The translations under genes were made by a program, and so were the position numbers. Below are positions 10,311 to 21,061 of a stretch of DNA of 64,000 nucleotides, piece by piece. Position 1 is the first letter of the stretch. Each line of letters starts with the position of its first letter. The stretch comes from Cenococcum geophilum 1.58 (Eukaryota > Ascomycota > Dothideomycetes > Gloniales > Gloniaceae). The DNA is taken from assembly GCA_001692895.1 (NCBI GenBank), contig KV748199.1, forward strand, positions 2,170,001 to 2,234,000. The letters run 5' to 3'. Under the pieces are notes generated by a model. The model saw only the letters and a list, made by a program, of their open reading frames with translations. It made no database searches and was not told where the DNA came from.

Positions 10311-12023
10311 CTACTTACCACAACAGAACAACCTCATGAGCTTCTTTGTAAATCCGTCTTTCGGTTCATTCACCGGCGCCCTCACCCCGGTGTGATGAGC
10401 CTGCGCGTTTCCCGTCATGGGGCTCTGTGCTTGGTTCATCCCGTTGCCAGCCAAATTCGGCCGACTGTTCTGGAACTGGGCCATCGTTGAACCCTCCGGC
10501 GGACCTGGCTCCCCCATACTCTTCCTCTTCACCGCGTCCGGATGGTACTTTGCTGGGTCCATGTTGCGCGGGAGTCGCCCTGATGAAACTCCCTGTGGTT
10601 GCCGGGGGACACCCGGTTTTGGGAGATCGGCTTCCAGACGGCCAACGGGTAGTTGGTTCTTTTGAGGGCGGATTTGGTTGCCGTGGAGATTTACTGCAGT
10701 TGAGGAGTTTGGGTTGATGTTGGAGTGATGGAGGTGACCTGCCGAAGGGTGTGACTTCACGGCCTCCCAGCCCTTGCCATTATTCAACTTCATCCAGTCG
10801 TATTCCCCATCTTCGACATCGCCGGTGCTCTTGAGAGCCTGAGTAAAGAGCTCGCGAAGATAATCGTAGTCCGGAGTGTCTTCAAATCCAAGGTTTCGGA
10901 CATAGCTGAGGTACTTGTTGAACTCCTCTGAGACGATGTTAGTTGATAAATGAAGGGGGTTAGGCTCGAGCCGTACCTGGGAATCCGTCACACAGGTCCT
11001 TGATAGCAGTTGTCTGCTTCTTCTCTCCGATCTTCTCATATTTCTGCTTGTTCGTCGCAGCTTTCAAACCTTGCCAAGGTAGTCCGCCCCTCAGGAAGTA
11101 CATAAACACATGTCCTAACGCTTCCAAATCATCTCTCCGCGACTGTTCTCGTCCAAGATGTGTGTTTATGCTCATGTAACGTGCTGTTCCCGATAATGAC
11201 TTCCGCTCTCGATACGGTATGTGCTGTTTCGTCTTGGGGTCACGATATTGCTTGGCCATGCCAAAATCGACGACGTGGATGACATTGGCGGCTTTGGAGC
11301 CCGGTCGGCCGATGAGGAAATTGTCCGGTTTGATATCTCTGTAGATGAGGTTCTTTTCGTGGATCGTTTGTACCCTCGAAAGCTAGTGGCCGTCAGCAAG
11401 CTAAATTTAGCGCAGAACGATCACAATACGAACCATTTGTTTTGCGACCATGACGACGGTTTTAATCGAAAACTTCCGATTGCAGTGGTCGAAGAGGTCT
11501 TCCAGACTAGGTCCGAGCAGATCGATGACCAGAATGTTGTGCAAGCCCTCCTGGCCAAAGTAGTAGACATTAGGAATACCCGCTGGACCATGTCAGTAAC
11601 TGTGAAGCAAGCAAGGAAGTGGGCAGCAATATGGCATGCCAGGCTTGTGCTTTTCCGCGAACAAGAGGTGTTCGACGTGCTTCAGGTGACACACGGCCCA
11701 CTGATTGTCGGGAGGTCCACCTTCAGACGCGTGTGAGCATGCATGTGAAAGAATGTATTGACTTACGGCATCCCACGAGGATCTTATATGTCCGATACTC
11801 ATCCCTTAGTTGTGGTGCATCGCTCTTTCGCGGTTCCTAGACAGGTTGTTCAGCACGCAATGTACCCCTTTAGTTCCAATGGCAGCAGACGTACGAATTT
11901 GATGGCAACCTGCTGATTATTGAGCAGATTGGTGCCTTCGAAGATGACTCCGAAGGAACCCTCCCCGATCTTCTTGCCCACGCGGTAGTGGACGCCCACG
12001 ACGTTTGACGAGGACGAGGCCAT
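10311..12023 (-). CDS. Casein kinase 1, membrane-anchored YCK type
   Basis: Five exons on the minus strand: 11895-12023, 11767-11836, 11434-11582, 10977-11382 and 10311-10927, 456 residues. Introns are 58, 184, 51 and 49 nt. Kinase features: glycine loop IGEGSFGV (19-26), ATP lysine in VAIKF (Lys42), catalytic YRDIKPDNF (Asp132), DFG (155-157) and the CK1-specific [13 protein letters not shown]. After the kinase domain comes a Pro/Gln/Asn-rich tail ending in LFCCGK. A terminal Cys-Cys is the palmitoylation anchor of yeast Yck1/Yck2, so a plasma-membrane kinase with roles in endocytosis, nutrient signalling and morphogenesis is inferred. The start [10 protein letters not shown] is directly upstream of the conserved [12 protein letters not shown]. 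The stop codon overlaps a perfect GTAAGT donor, so a longer spliced C-terminus is possible. Confidence 0.93.
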
Positions 12024-12845
12024 GACTGTTGTAGTTGTCGGCAGTCGGAACGGTCGAGGGCAAAGCCTGCACCGGTGTCGCTCGTATCAGCTGCGACCCA
12101 GGATGGAGCGAGAGAGGATTGAGAGAGGGAATGGAACGTCGGGAGGCGGTGGTCGTGGAGAAGGTTGTGTCCGGCGATCAGAACAGCCTTCGGGGACAGA
12201 TTGGGTTAGAAAGGGTGCTGAGGTGGAGCCAAGCTAGAACGGGAGCGGTGTGTCGTATGCAGCACAAATATAGACCGGGGGAGACGGCCCCTGGGGACAA
12301 CTGGGGGATAACTATGTTTCTCGCGACGAGATGCAAGATAGCAGCAGCAGCGGAAGAGCTGTCGTCGCGGTCGCGGTCGTCGTGGCAGGTCAGAGGCACA
12401 CGGGTCGGCAGAGGGTCGCAATGCTGCTGCAGGCACGGAGCAGGCTGGGTGAACTTTTAGCAATGGCAACGGTAACATGCCCCATGCATACAAAGTCTAA
12501 AAACAGAGACCGTTTTATTGCGAGGCCTATCACGGCGCAATGCCGCCCAGCCACAGCATTTTCCGAAGCAAGGTGCCACGCCAGGGCCAAATTTACGACA
12601 ACCAGCCCGTAGGCTGGAGCCAGTAATACACCAGAGCATCCCTCAGCTACCCTTCGCGACAAATGTTACAGAGTACAAAACAGCCCCAATGAGCTGGGCC
12701 GAATCCGACTATCAACAAAAGAACTCGAAGCCGATGCCCGTCACATCAAAGTGTTATTTGTCCAACGCCGTGCTCAATGCTGCCAGTTCCCAAAATTATC
12801 CCACATCGCAAGGGCCTCCTCTGGTCCCACACGCAATTATTCTAA
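12024..12845. other. Casein kinase promoter/5' leader and NUP133 3' flank
   Basis: 822 bp without a convincing gene. The casein kinase start lies at one end and the NUP133 stop at the other. Frames of 70-176 codons here are mutually overlapping and show no domain. Confidence 0.5.
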
Positions 12846-15800
12846 TCACTGGTCCTCCATCTCAACGTCTACATCCACGCTCTCCTCGTCGTCGCCATCA
12901 AATCCGTCCGGCGCGTCTGTATTGGTCGTCTCAGACGCCAGTCCATCGTCCTGTAAGCTACCCGACGCACTCTCTACTGAATCAGCTGCTCTTATCAGTT
13001 CGCGCTCTCTCTGCGCTTCTTCCGCATGGCGGTCTAGGCTGTTCTTAGACCCTTCCTTGCACGATTTGTACCAATGCTCCAATCTGCACTTGGTGAGATA
13101 ATCCTGCAGCAATTCATCGTCCGCAATGTTGTCTTGTATGATTGGGTTTCGAAGATCCTCTGACGGGAATCTAGACGCCAGTTCATTGGTGGAGCAGCCG
13201 GCCTCGACAACCTCATTCGGCAGAAGAGGGCCCATATTTGATGACTGTTTCCAATCACCTACATCGCCCCACTTTGTTAGCGGGCTGTGCATTCCCAGGC
13301 AGGCCTGAACATCCAAGTAAAGAAATGCATACCTATAGCTGCGGCCATCTCCCGCAGGGTCCAGAAAAGTGCCGTGTTTGAAAGCTCGTGCTCGATCTGC
13401 TCATCGGATTTGTTTGTCGTGTTGTTAATAGCTGCCCAATCATCTCGAATGTAACACCGCTTCCAGATTATCTTGAGGGTGCTTTCGCGCGTTGTCTTGT
13501 CCATGTCGCGCCAGCAAAGATCGAGCACCTGCAAAGCCAACCAAAACTCTTGCCCACCAACGTTGTTTTCAGACTCATTCCCGCGCTGATCCATGAGGGT
13601 TAAAACGTCGATCAATAATCCTGGCTCCATCACTCTTTGCCCGAGAATCTCTTCGAAGCCTTGGTGAAGCACTTGTCCCAATGCTGGCCTATTATGTACT
13701 GCGTGTTCGCCGTAAGTATTTATGAGCATTTCCATCGCCGAGGTTTCATCGAGAGCCCCGAAGATCAAATCCCGGAAATGATTGTAAACTTTCTCCTGGA
13801 TGGCAACAAGCCGTAGCTCAGTCAGGTTCTTCCTCTTAAGCTCCTCGACTTCAGGCCTTGGTGTGCTATCTCCGTCGCCGCAGAGCAACGCCAATTTCGC
13901 CAGAGAAAGCTCTACCTTTTTGCACCATGAATTTGACTCTTGATGGCGAGCCACGTTAATTAATGCAGCACCTGCAGCAGTAAAATCCTTCTCTCCAAGC
14001 ACTTCATTGATCCAGCCAAGTTTGGCACGAGAGGGATTGTCTCGCATGAATTTTGTGAGAGCAGGTTGATCAAGATAATCTTCCGCGAACAGCTGGACAG
14101 CCCTATTCTCGTTGATGTGGCTAGAGTAGAAAGCAACGGCCCAGTCGTCACCATACTTTTCAAAGTAGTGACGAATTCGGTCATTCATCGCCTTGAGCTT
14201 CCTCCGGCACTCAATCAACTCGACTTCGTTATCGACAGTATCTCTCATTTCATAAAGATAAGTGACTTCCGCCCACACAAGTTCTACAAGCGTTGGCATA
14301 TCGCGAAACCTCTCAGCTAGTTCCATGCCCTCATAAACCATTCCAATAGTGGTGAGGGCAAAGAGCTGCGTGTTGCGTACCTTGCCTTCGAATTCTGCTT
14401 TGAGATTCTGCCCGGTTGCCCGGACCTGTTCGTCTTCATGTCTTAGGCACCACTGGTAGCGTTCTGTATGGATCTGGCAGCAGATTTTTACTAGACGAGG
14501 ATTTTCTGAGGCAATCTTCCTTGCGAGTGTTTCGATTGATGCTACTCCGTTGCCCTGCTCAAAGTACTGTATGGCTAGTCTGCGGCCCAAGTCGACGAGT
14601 TGCCGGGTATTAGTAACGATATTATGCGTCGATGTCCAGATTTGAGGTAAATGATCGTAGCCTTTGCCGAGTTTAAGGACACCATCATCCAGACAGTCCG
14701 GATCCAGACCATAGAGCTCGAAGTTTTCTTCCCTGAAAGCAAATGCTATCTCCAAGGCTCCAAGTGTCAGATCGTCGGCTTCGCCAATTAGTCGCATAAT
14801 TGATGGGTGATCTTTCGTCCCCTCGCTGAAGGTTTCCCTGATCGCTTTGTAGGCCCAAGGGATGACCACCTGGAGTTGTCTGATGTCTCTTACGAACCAC
14901 TGCCGTACGGGATCCAATTCGCCATGTTCTGGCCTCAGAGCAGACTTGTAGCGCTCATGAAGCATTTCCACAAGCTGGGACATGAGTGGTCGCTGCTCAA
15001 CGTCTTTCAGCTGCATGCGTTCGTCGTAGTGTCTCCACACCTGTAACGCTGCAGCCATCTTTTCTGCATTCCATAACAAACTCCATCTAGTGCTAAAGGA
15101 AAGAGGCGGATAATCGGACCTTAAATGAAGCGCGAGGTTTTTGAGCGCAGCAGACCTCTTCTTAAGTTGGTCTTCCATGGAGGACGTGGCCACTTCAATG
15201 AACTCTGATGATGAGGACAATATGTTGGAACTGATATCCTCTGCAGCTTGTTGAACTTCTTGCTGCCCAAAATTATATCGTGATTTGATCGAAAAGTCTA
15301 AGATGTTTTCTGGCTTAGTGCTGAAGAATGTTGCCTGTTCTAGTTTGCTTAAAGCTGTTACCCTTTGCCTTTCAATGGCTTGGTCGTCGTCGGTGGGTGG
15401 TAGGGCAGCGACTTGCATGATACCAAAGCCCCTGATGAAGAAAATGCAACTTGATTGCTTGTCCTTTCGACCGAGATCTTCTAATGCAGAACCAACAAAT
15501 TGCACATCACTGTCCTTGCGAAAGTAAATCGTATCTTGAAATGGTAATGGCGCTTTGCCTGAATCAGACATCAGCTGTGTATCTGGGCTCTCTTCCGACT
15601 CAGCAAGAGAGGCGACCACAATTGCGTCGATGAATTGAACAAGAGCAGTATGTCCAGGTGGAGGGAGCAAAAGTTTCGCGGCTGGCTCCTTGGGAATTTG
15701 TTCCTGGTGGTAGGCGTGTAGAGGGATGACTCGTTGAACAACAGCGGAGTTTTCAATAAGGTCAACCTCAACCAAAGAGTAACTGAGGTGTGAGGACTCA

Positions 15801-17111
15801 GCCAAAGCAACAAGCATGAGTAGGCCAACCGATTCTGGAGCTCCAGAAAGGCTGGCTTCCGTCCCTCGCGTCTTGGGGCTTCGAAGAATAGCAAAATCAA
15901 GGACTTTAACATCCTGTTGGCCCTGTAACTCCGGTGGGTTGTCGCCTCGCAGGGTAGCAAGTAGCTCTGCGTAGGTATCAACCTCACCCTTGAATATGTG
16001 CTGGCCTGCCCAACTAAGATCCCAGAGCTGAAATATTCCGGTCTTAGATGCGGTGATAACCTCCATTTGGCCCTTCGACTCGGACGGCCGGGCTTTCACA
16101 GATGCAATTTCTCTTCGCAGACCCCCACCTAAAGCACTCTTCAAGTTTCCGAGAAATCCGCCACCCCCTCCGCTGCCGTTGCGGAGGAAGTAGACGTTTA
16201 TGTGTGGTCGTCCTTGCGAATCTCTTAGTGTTAATTGCGCTAGTCGACCGGTGCTGAAGATTAGGACATAGCCGGCATGCTCTACATCCACTATATCCAC
16301 AATCGTCTCGTTCGAGAGCATCCGGCCAACGGATCCATCCACACCTTGGTGGCGCTGCGGGAAATGGCTACGCGCCTCAGCGCTATCCACATTTTCCCAG
16401 AATGTGACCTTCCCAGTAGTTGGCGCAACCACGACCAGTCCGAATTCACTTGATGGCCCACTCCTGACAACAGAGCCCAATGGAAGCGGATCTGAGCGCT
16501 TTAGGTCGAAGGGAAGCGGCAGGCAGTGGACTTTGGAGGGAGCGGTGGTCGAGGTATAGTCCCAACCAAGGGCATGTTCGTGGGTCAGCGCAAGCGCGTA
16601 GGCGGTTGAAGGAAGAACGAAGGCTCGAAAGGGTTCTAAAACAGTGTTAGCATGGCTGCAGAAGTGCGGAAGCAAACACATGCCCGCTGGGTTCTTGCTT
16701 AAACGAGTTGGAAATCCGGGTAGTTTCTTGACGATGTAATTCGCGTTTTTTGTCTAGCACAAGTAACATGTCAGTCATGTGTCCGTCAGTTATATAACGC
16801 GTACATACCAGATCCAAACTGCCATCATCTTTGTGACTTCTCTTGACTGAGGGTTTCTTCTCCCGAACAGGCATGTCCAGGGTATATGAAGAACCCTCTC
16901 CCTCGCTACGACCTGCGTGGCCATTCACCAAAGCGCTTCCATTTCCATTGACCTTTGCGCCTGGCGGAGGAATAAATATATCCTCGGAAATCTTGCTTCG
17001 CTTTCTCTTGGGTTGCTGGCGAATGCTTTCAGAATCCTTGCGCTGCCGCCGTCGCGGATTTCGGGACGATGTGCCATGGATGCTATGCAGGGTGACATCC
17101 GGGGAGAACAT
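12846..17111 (-). CDS. NUP133: Nucleoporin Nup133 (Y-complex scaffold)
   Basis: Four exons on the minus strand: 16809-17111, 16684-16753, 13333-16635 and 12846-13258, 1362 residues, within the usual fungal range. The N-terminus is basic and disordered (RRRQRKDSES, PKRKRSK). Next comes a beta-propeller-like part (about residues 110-520, with PTTGKVTFW, GYVLIFSTGRLAQL and TGIFQLWDL), then a long alpha-helical C-terminal half ending in an acidic tail. Nup133 is the outer member of the Nup84/Nup107 Y complex of the nuclear pore and is needed for pore assembly and mRNA export. Intron 1 (16754-16808) and intron 3 (13259-13332) are GT-AG. Intron 2 (16636-16683) would be GC-AG, 48 nt and stop-free; if retained, the protein gains 16 residues. 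The last exon restores a conserved-looking helical end (SRFPSEDLRN, QDYLTKCRLEHWYKS). Confidence 0.88.
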
Positions 17112-17520
17112 ATTGAAGAAATGAAAATGGTGGTGATGCGCGATTCGGTGCGCGTGTCCAGGCACCTTTTAGGTGTTCGTTTGACAGCGAAGACGGGCTT
17201 TGTTTTCTCCAAGCTCGTCGGTTGCAGGGGTTGTCACCGCCCGAAGACAGGTCTTGGCAGATGAAAGGATGCCAAGTGAGATTTATCTTTAGACGCTTCG
17301 CAGAAAGTCTTTCATCTTGCTAATTATCACTCGTGAATAGTTCTGTAGAAGTGGAAGTTCTTGCTATCACACCCTCGAGGGAACGCATATGAATATAGTA
17401 AGCACGACGGTAGTCATGCGGCTAATGAGCCTCATTCATAATCCAGACTTCTATAGTGATGTGCACTAACAGTCACGCGTGCCGAATCAATATCTACAAG
17501 AAGTCGTTATATCCCACCCA
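17112..17520. other. NUP133 upstream region and DRE2 3' flank
   Basis: 409 bp between two same-strand genes. An in-frame upstream extension of NUP133 (to an ATG at 17165, adding a His-rich stretch) exists but starts with unconserved sequence, so the ATG at 17111 is preferred. Nothing else is visible. Confidence 0.45.
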
Positions 17521-18529
17521 TCATAGCTGCACATCATTGTTCAATAGCCACACTTCTTCTCCGGGCTTGAATGCGGGCAGTCCAATGTAGGGACATCCAT
17601 CACATCGGAACGCATCTCCTAGCGCGCAGTTCCCGCAGCTTCCAACCTTTCCTTGTACAGTGAAATCGACCTCCGCTAAGTCATCCGCACCAAGCTTCAT
17701 AGCATTGAGGGCCTTATCAGCAGCCGCCCTCTTAGCAGCGTCTTCAGCTTCGATCTTCTTGCTCAGTTCGCATGTGCAGTCCTTGCAGGCGCGTCGGCGT
17801 TTCCCAGCCTTCGGTCGACATTCCGGAGCTATTACATAGAGTTAGTCCCATTACAATTGCTATTGACCTCAAGCTTCACTCGCGTTGGATTATGGGTCGA
17901 GCAAGATCCTCCTCGGTGATGAGATCATCCTCATCAATCAGTTCATCGTCCTCCCCTGTGATTATTGGGTCCTCAAAGTCGTCACTGAAATCCACGAACC
18001 CGACTCCCGCTGGCTTTGTGGGCTCTGCTGAGATTTCCTTCCCCTTTCCATTCAGAGCTACCGGGACAGTGCCGTTGGGCGCTCCATTGGTTCCGTTTGT
18101 CGTTGGGTTGGCCTTCTTCCCGAACCGTAAAGGCACCGACTGACTCTCTATGTTGCCTGGCTTCACCATGCCGTCTTTCCCTTGACTGACCAGCCCTGCT
18201 AGGATTGCTTCGGTCCTTTCCGCGCTATCAACTGAACCAAAGAGCCCGTCCTGGCTTTTGAATATGCCTCCCGGCTCGAGTGCATACGCGACTTTTGTCA
18301 TAACATCCCTTCCAAGAAGTTTGTGGCTCTCTCTACTCGTTCCGTCGGCGTCTGTTAGAAGTAAGACGACATCGTAGTTCGAGGCTGGTAAATTAACGAG
18401 ACCAACAGCGAGACGGTCAAGCATCTGGATGTCTGTAAATTCACGGTGGTGGGCTTCGTATATCCTCTCCAGCACCTCAGGGTGTGCGGATATGGAAGGA
18501 GGCGCGAGGAGGAGAGTTCGCGGAGTCAT
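17521..18529 (-). CDS. DRE2: Cytosolic Fe-S cluster assembly protein Dre2 (anamorsin/CIAPIN1)
   Basis: Two exons, 17884-18529 and 17521-17828, 317 residues. The N-terminal ~150 residues form the methyltransferase-like domain. A linker follows with [10 protein letters not shown] and the acidic [17 protein letters not shown]. The C-terminal Fe-S region has [17 protein letters not shown] and the twin motif [15 protein letters not shown]. Dre2 receives electrons from Tah18 for cytosolic Fe-S assembly. The exon join depends on a GC-AG intron (17829-17883, donor GCGAGT, branch ACTAAC). Using GC gives [11 protein letters not shown], matching the family's conserved sequence; the nearby GT (GTGAAG) would shift the frame and destroy the cysteine motif. 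This makes the non-canonical donor well supported. Confidence 0.93.
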
Positions 18530-19655
18530 GGTGGGATGGTGGCGGGAGCCCAGAAGAAATGGAAGAGGTTCGCCACCAGCGTTCTAATACAGGTTCAGTA
18601 GGATAATTCGGCGACTTATATAAGAGTGAGCACAAAGGACAGGATATTCCTGTAAAGACGCTGGTTTGTGTCAGTAGAGAGGATTGCTGCTCTCAGACAG
18701 AAGCTCGGCTTCTAGGTCCGTCCTCGGAGATGGCACAAGCAGCTGATAAATAGAGTTCATGGCAGGCTAGACTCGTTCAAGTAATTAGACTATGGCGTTA
18801 GCGTGGGAGCTAAATTCCCCCGGATTCTGGGTAGTAGTCGCTGCAGAGCTTGTCGTCAGGGCTTCATCGCCTCACCACCGTCCAAGGGCTGAGGTACTAC
18901 CAGAGACGGACAGTGAGTGGAGGTCGGCACCAAAAACTAATCTATTATAGCGATCATCAACAACACCAGACCGCCCCACTCTCAATAAAGCCACCATAGC
19001 TGATGACGTCGGACCTTTAACGACCAGGTACAATACGTGGCGATCAACAACCTCCCCAGTCCCCAAGAACGAATGCCCGCTGTTTCAACTGGACCCTCTG
19101 AGCACATTACCCACCAGAGATTGATAGGGATTGATAGATCTCCCGATGTCGGCCGTGTCGCTTGACGTATTGGGCGACGTTCAGCTTTCATGGGATTGCT
19201 CCGCCTCCGCGGCATGGCAATGATCAAAACTGGCTCCCTCGTCTGACCCTGCAGGGAGCTATGGGTACCATTCCTCTCCTGCGATTCTGGGCGGAGATAC
19301 AACCCCGCTTCTGAAACTGTGACTCCCGTGAGCTACACCCAGAGCAATTGCTTTGTCCTACCAGACCCATTTACCCCCAAAACATCTACCATTCCACCAC
19401 AGTAACCTCAACTAACGGCATTGCACCCATCACGTCTACACATCGCCTGCAAGGTACGCGGCTCAAGCGCTCCAGTCTGGCCATGGTGGCTTCACCGTCG
19501 GTGGAGCTACATTGGTCAAAGCGTAAGGGTCACGAGAGCACCAACTGACCTCCACTCGCCATAGTCTGTTCTTGTGCCTGGACTATATCTATCCCCCGAC
19601 ATCCCTCGCATCTGCTTGACTTCGATCTCATCTTCTTCAATTCATCAAGGCAATC
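18530..19655. promoter_or_regulatory. Divergent promoter region between DRE2 and the STF2-like gene
   Basis: The two flanking genes point away from each other, so both promoters and 5' leaders lie in these 1.1 kb. The STF2-like leader near 19560-19656 is pyrimidine-rich (CTCATCTTCTTCAATTCATC), typical of fungal transcription starts. An ATG at 19483 opens a 21-codon frame (MVASPSVELHW) that would be an upstream ORF if transcribed. No specific operator is recognised. Confidence 0.45.
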
Positions 19656-20407
19656 AGTATGTTCTCTCCCTACCCATCCCCTCCCCATCCATTACACTGC
19701 TGCTCTACCAGCTCGCAATCAGACCTCTCGGAGTTAGCTTCACCATTGAGCATACTCATCTCCTTCCACGACCTTCCACAGAACAACAAGTCGTCTCATC
19801 ACCGACATCCTGTATACTCAAGCTTATTAATGCTTCGTCTGCAGTGACTCGATCTCACAAGCACAACGACCGTGACCACGCCGCTCTTGCTGACGGCACC
19901 GCCGAGCACGAAGACCATCTCCCCCGCTACTTCGCCAAATCAGGCCACGCCGATGCTGATCCAAACAAGACCAAGAAGAATGGCGGTGGAAAGGGTAATT
20001 GGTATGTCCTCTGCATTCACTGTCTTCGTCCACCAAACACCGCCTCTATCCCAATGCCTCACCTCCCCAGCCACACCCTCCCTGACGTCAACGTCCACCC
20101 CCCACTCTACCCCACCTCAGCTTAAACTCTACCACTAACCACTTTTCATCATCACAGGGGCCGTGAAGGCGTCGAGATTGAAGACTACAGCTACAACCTG
20201 ACGAACCCACGTCGTCGCTCCAACAGCAGCTCCCACACCGGACTCAAAGACTTCAAGACCAAATTCGAGACCGTCGAGCCCGAGCCCGTCTTCGAAGAAG
20301 AAATTCACGGCGCCCCGATTGGTGAGGAGCTCGAAAAGGAGTCGACCGTCAGCAGCGCCAACAGCGCCCAGAGCGTTGACGAAGAGGATGCCTCCAAGAA
20401 ATTGTAG
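19656..20407 (+). CDS. STF2/TMA10-like small protein (ATPase-stabilising / stress family)
   Basis: Model: single base 19656, then 19845-20001 and 20158-20407, 135 residues. The coding exon begins TG ACT CGA after a CTGCAG acceptor. The upstream exon ends in A before a GTATGT donor (19657), so the ATG is assembled as A|TG across a 188-nt intron and the protein starts MTRSHKH. No in-frame ATG exists nearer, and yeast Stf2 also begins MTR. Conserved features: PRYFAKSGHADADP, then GGGKGNWGREG (joined across intron 20002-20157), RRRSNSSS and FKTKFETVEPEPVFEE. Yeast relatives stabilise the F1-ATPase-inhibitor complex or act in desiccation tolerance. Function here is inferred from the family only. 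Confidence 0.82.
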
Positions 20408-21061
20408 GCGCATCCCCTCCCACCTCCGCAGCACAAAGTTTGGGCACGTGCGTTAGCTATACTCGGCGTTTAGCAGCAGCAGCGGGATATGAAAAACTCT
20501 CGTTAGCTGGCTGCGAGTGCTACCCCCATTTTGCTGCTAGCGAAAAGGAGCTGGGCTTTTCTCTCTCTAAATCGACCATTTTATTAGCCGAAAGTGGCTA
20601 TTGTACGATTCTGATATGTGGGGCTCATGAGAATGGCATGGCGTCTGCCTGTTGCTTCTTTTTTAAAGGGACATCTGGCTTCATGACTTGTGTTATGGCA
20701 TGAATTATGAAATCAAATACAAATGAAAGTATAATTGAAACACCCGAATGGATAAGCATTGCACTACCCATGCAGTCTGCAGTGCCTCGTATTGGTGAAA
20801 TCGATACTGCTGATGACACTAACAAGGGGTCTGCACCTCAACGAGCTGTTCGAGCTTCCCGAGATCTGAAATTAAAATATGTGATACCAGGCGTTGACAA
20901 ACTCCCGAATGGAATCACTCCTCCAAAGCCAAACTGAACACTACACCCTCACGTATCATCAGACCAGAAGAACAGCAGAAATTATCTTAAACAGAATAAC
21001 ACCACGCCATACAAAATCAGCTATACCAAACAACTCCCAAGCCAACCCAAACCATCCCGCC
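20408..21061. other. Convergent intergenic region
   Basis: 654 bp holding the 3' ends of the STF2-like and AXL2-like genes. No gene or structured RNA is visible. Confidence 0.45.
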
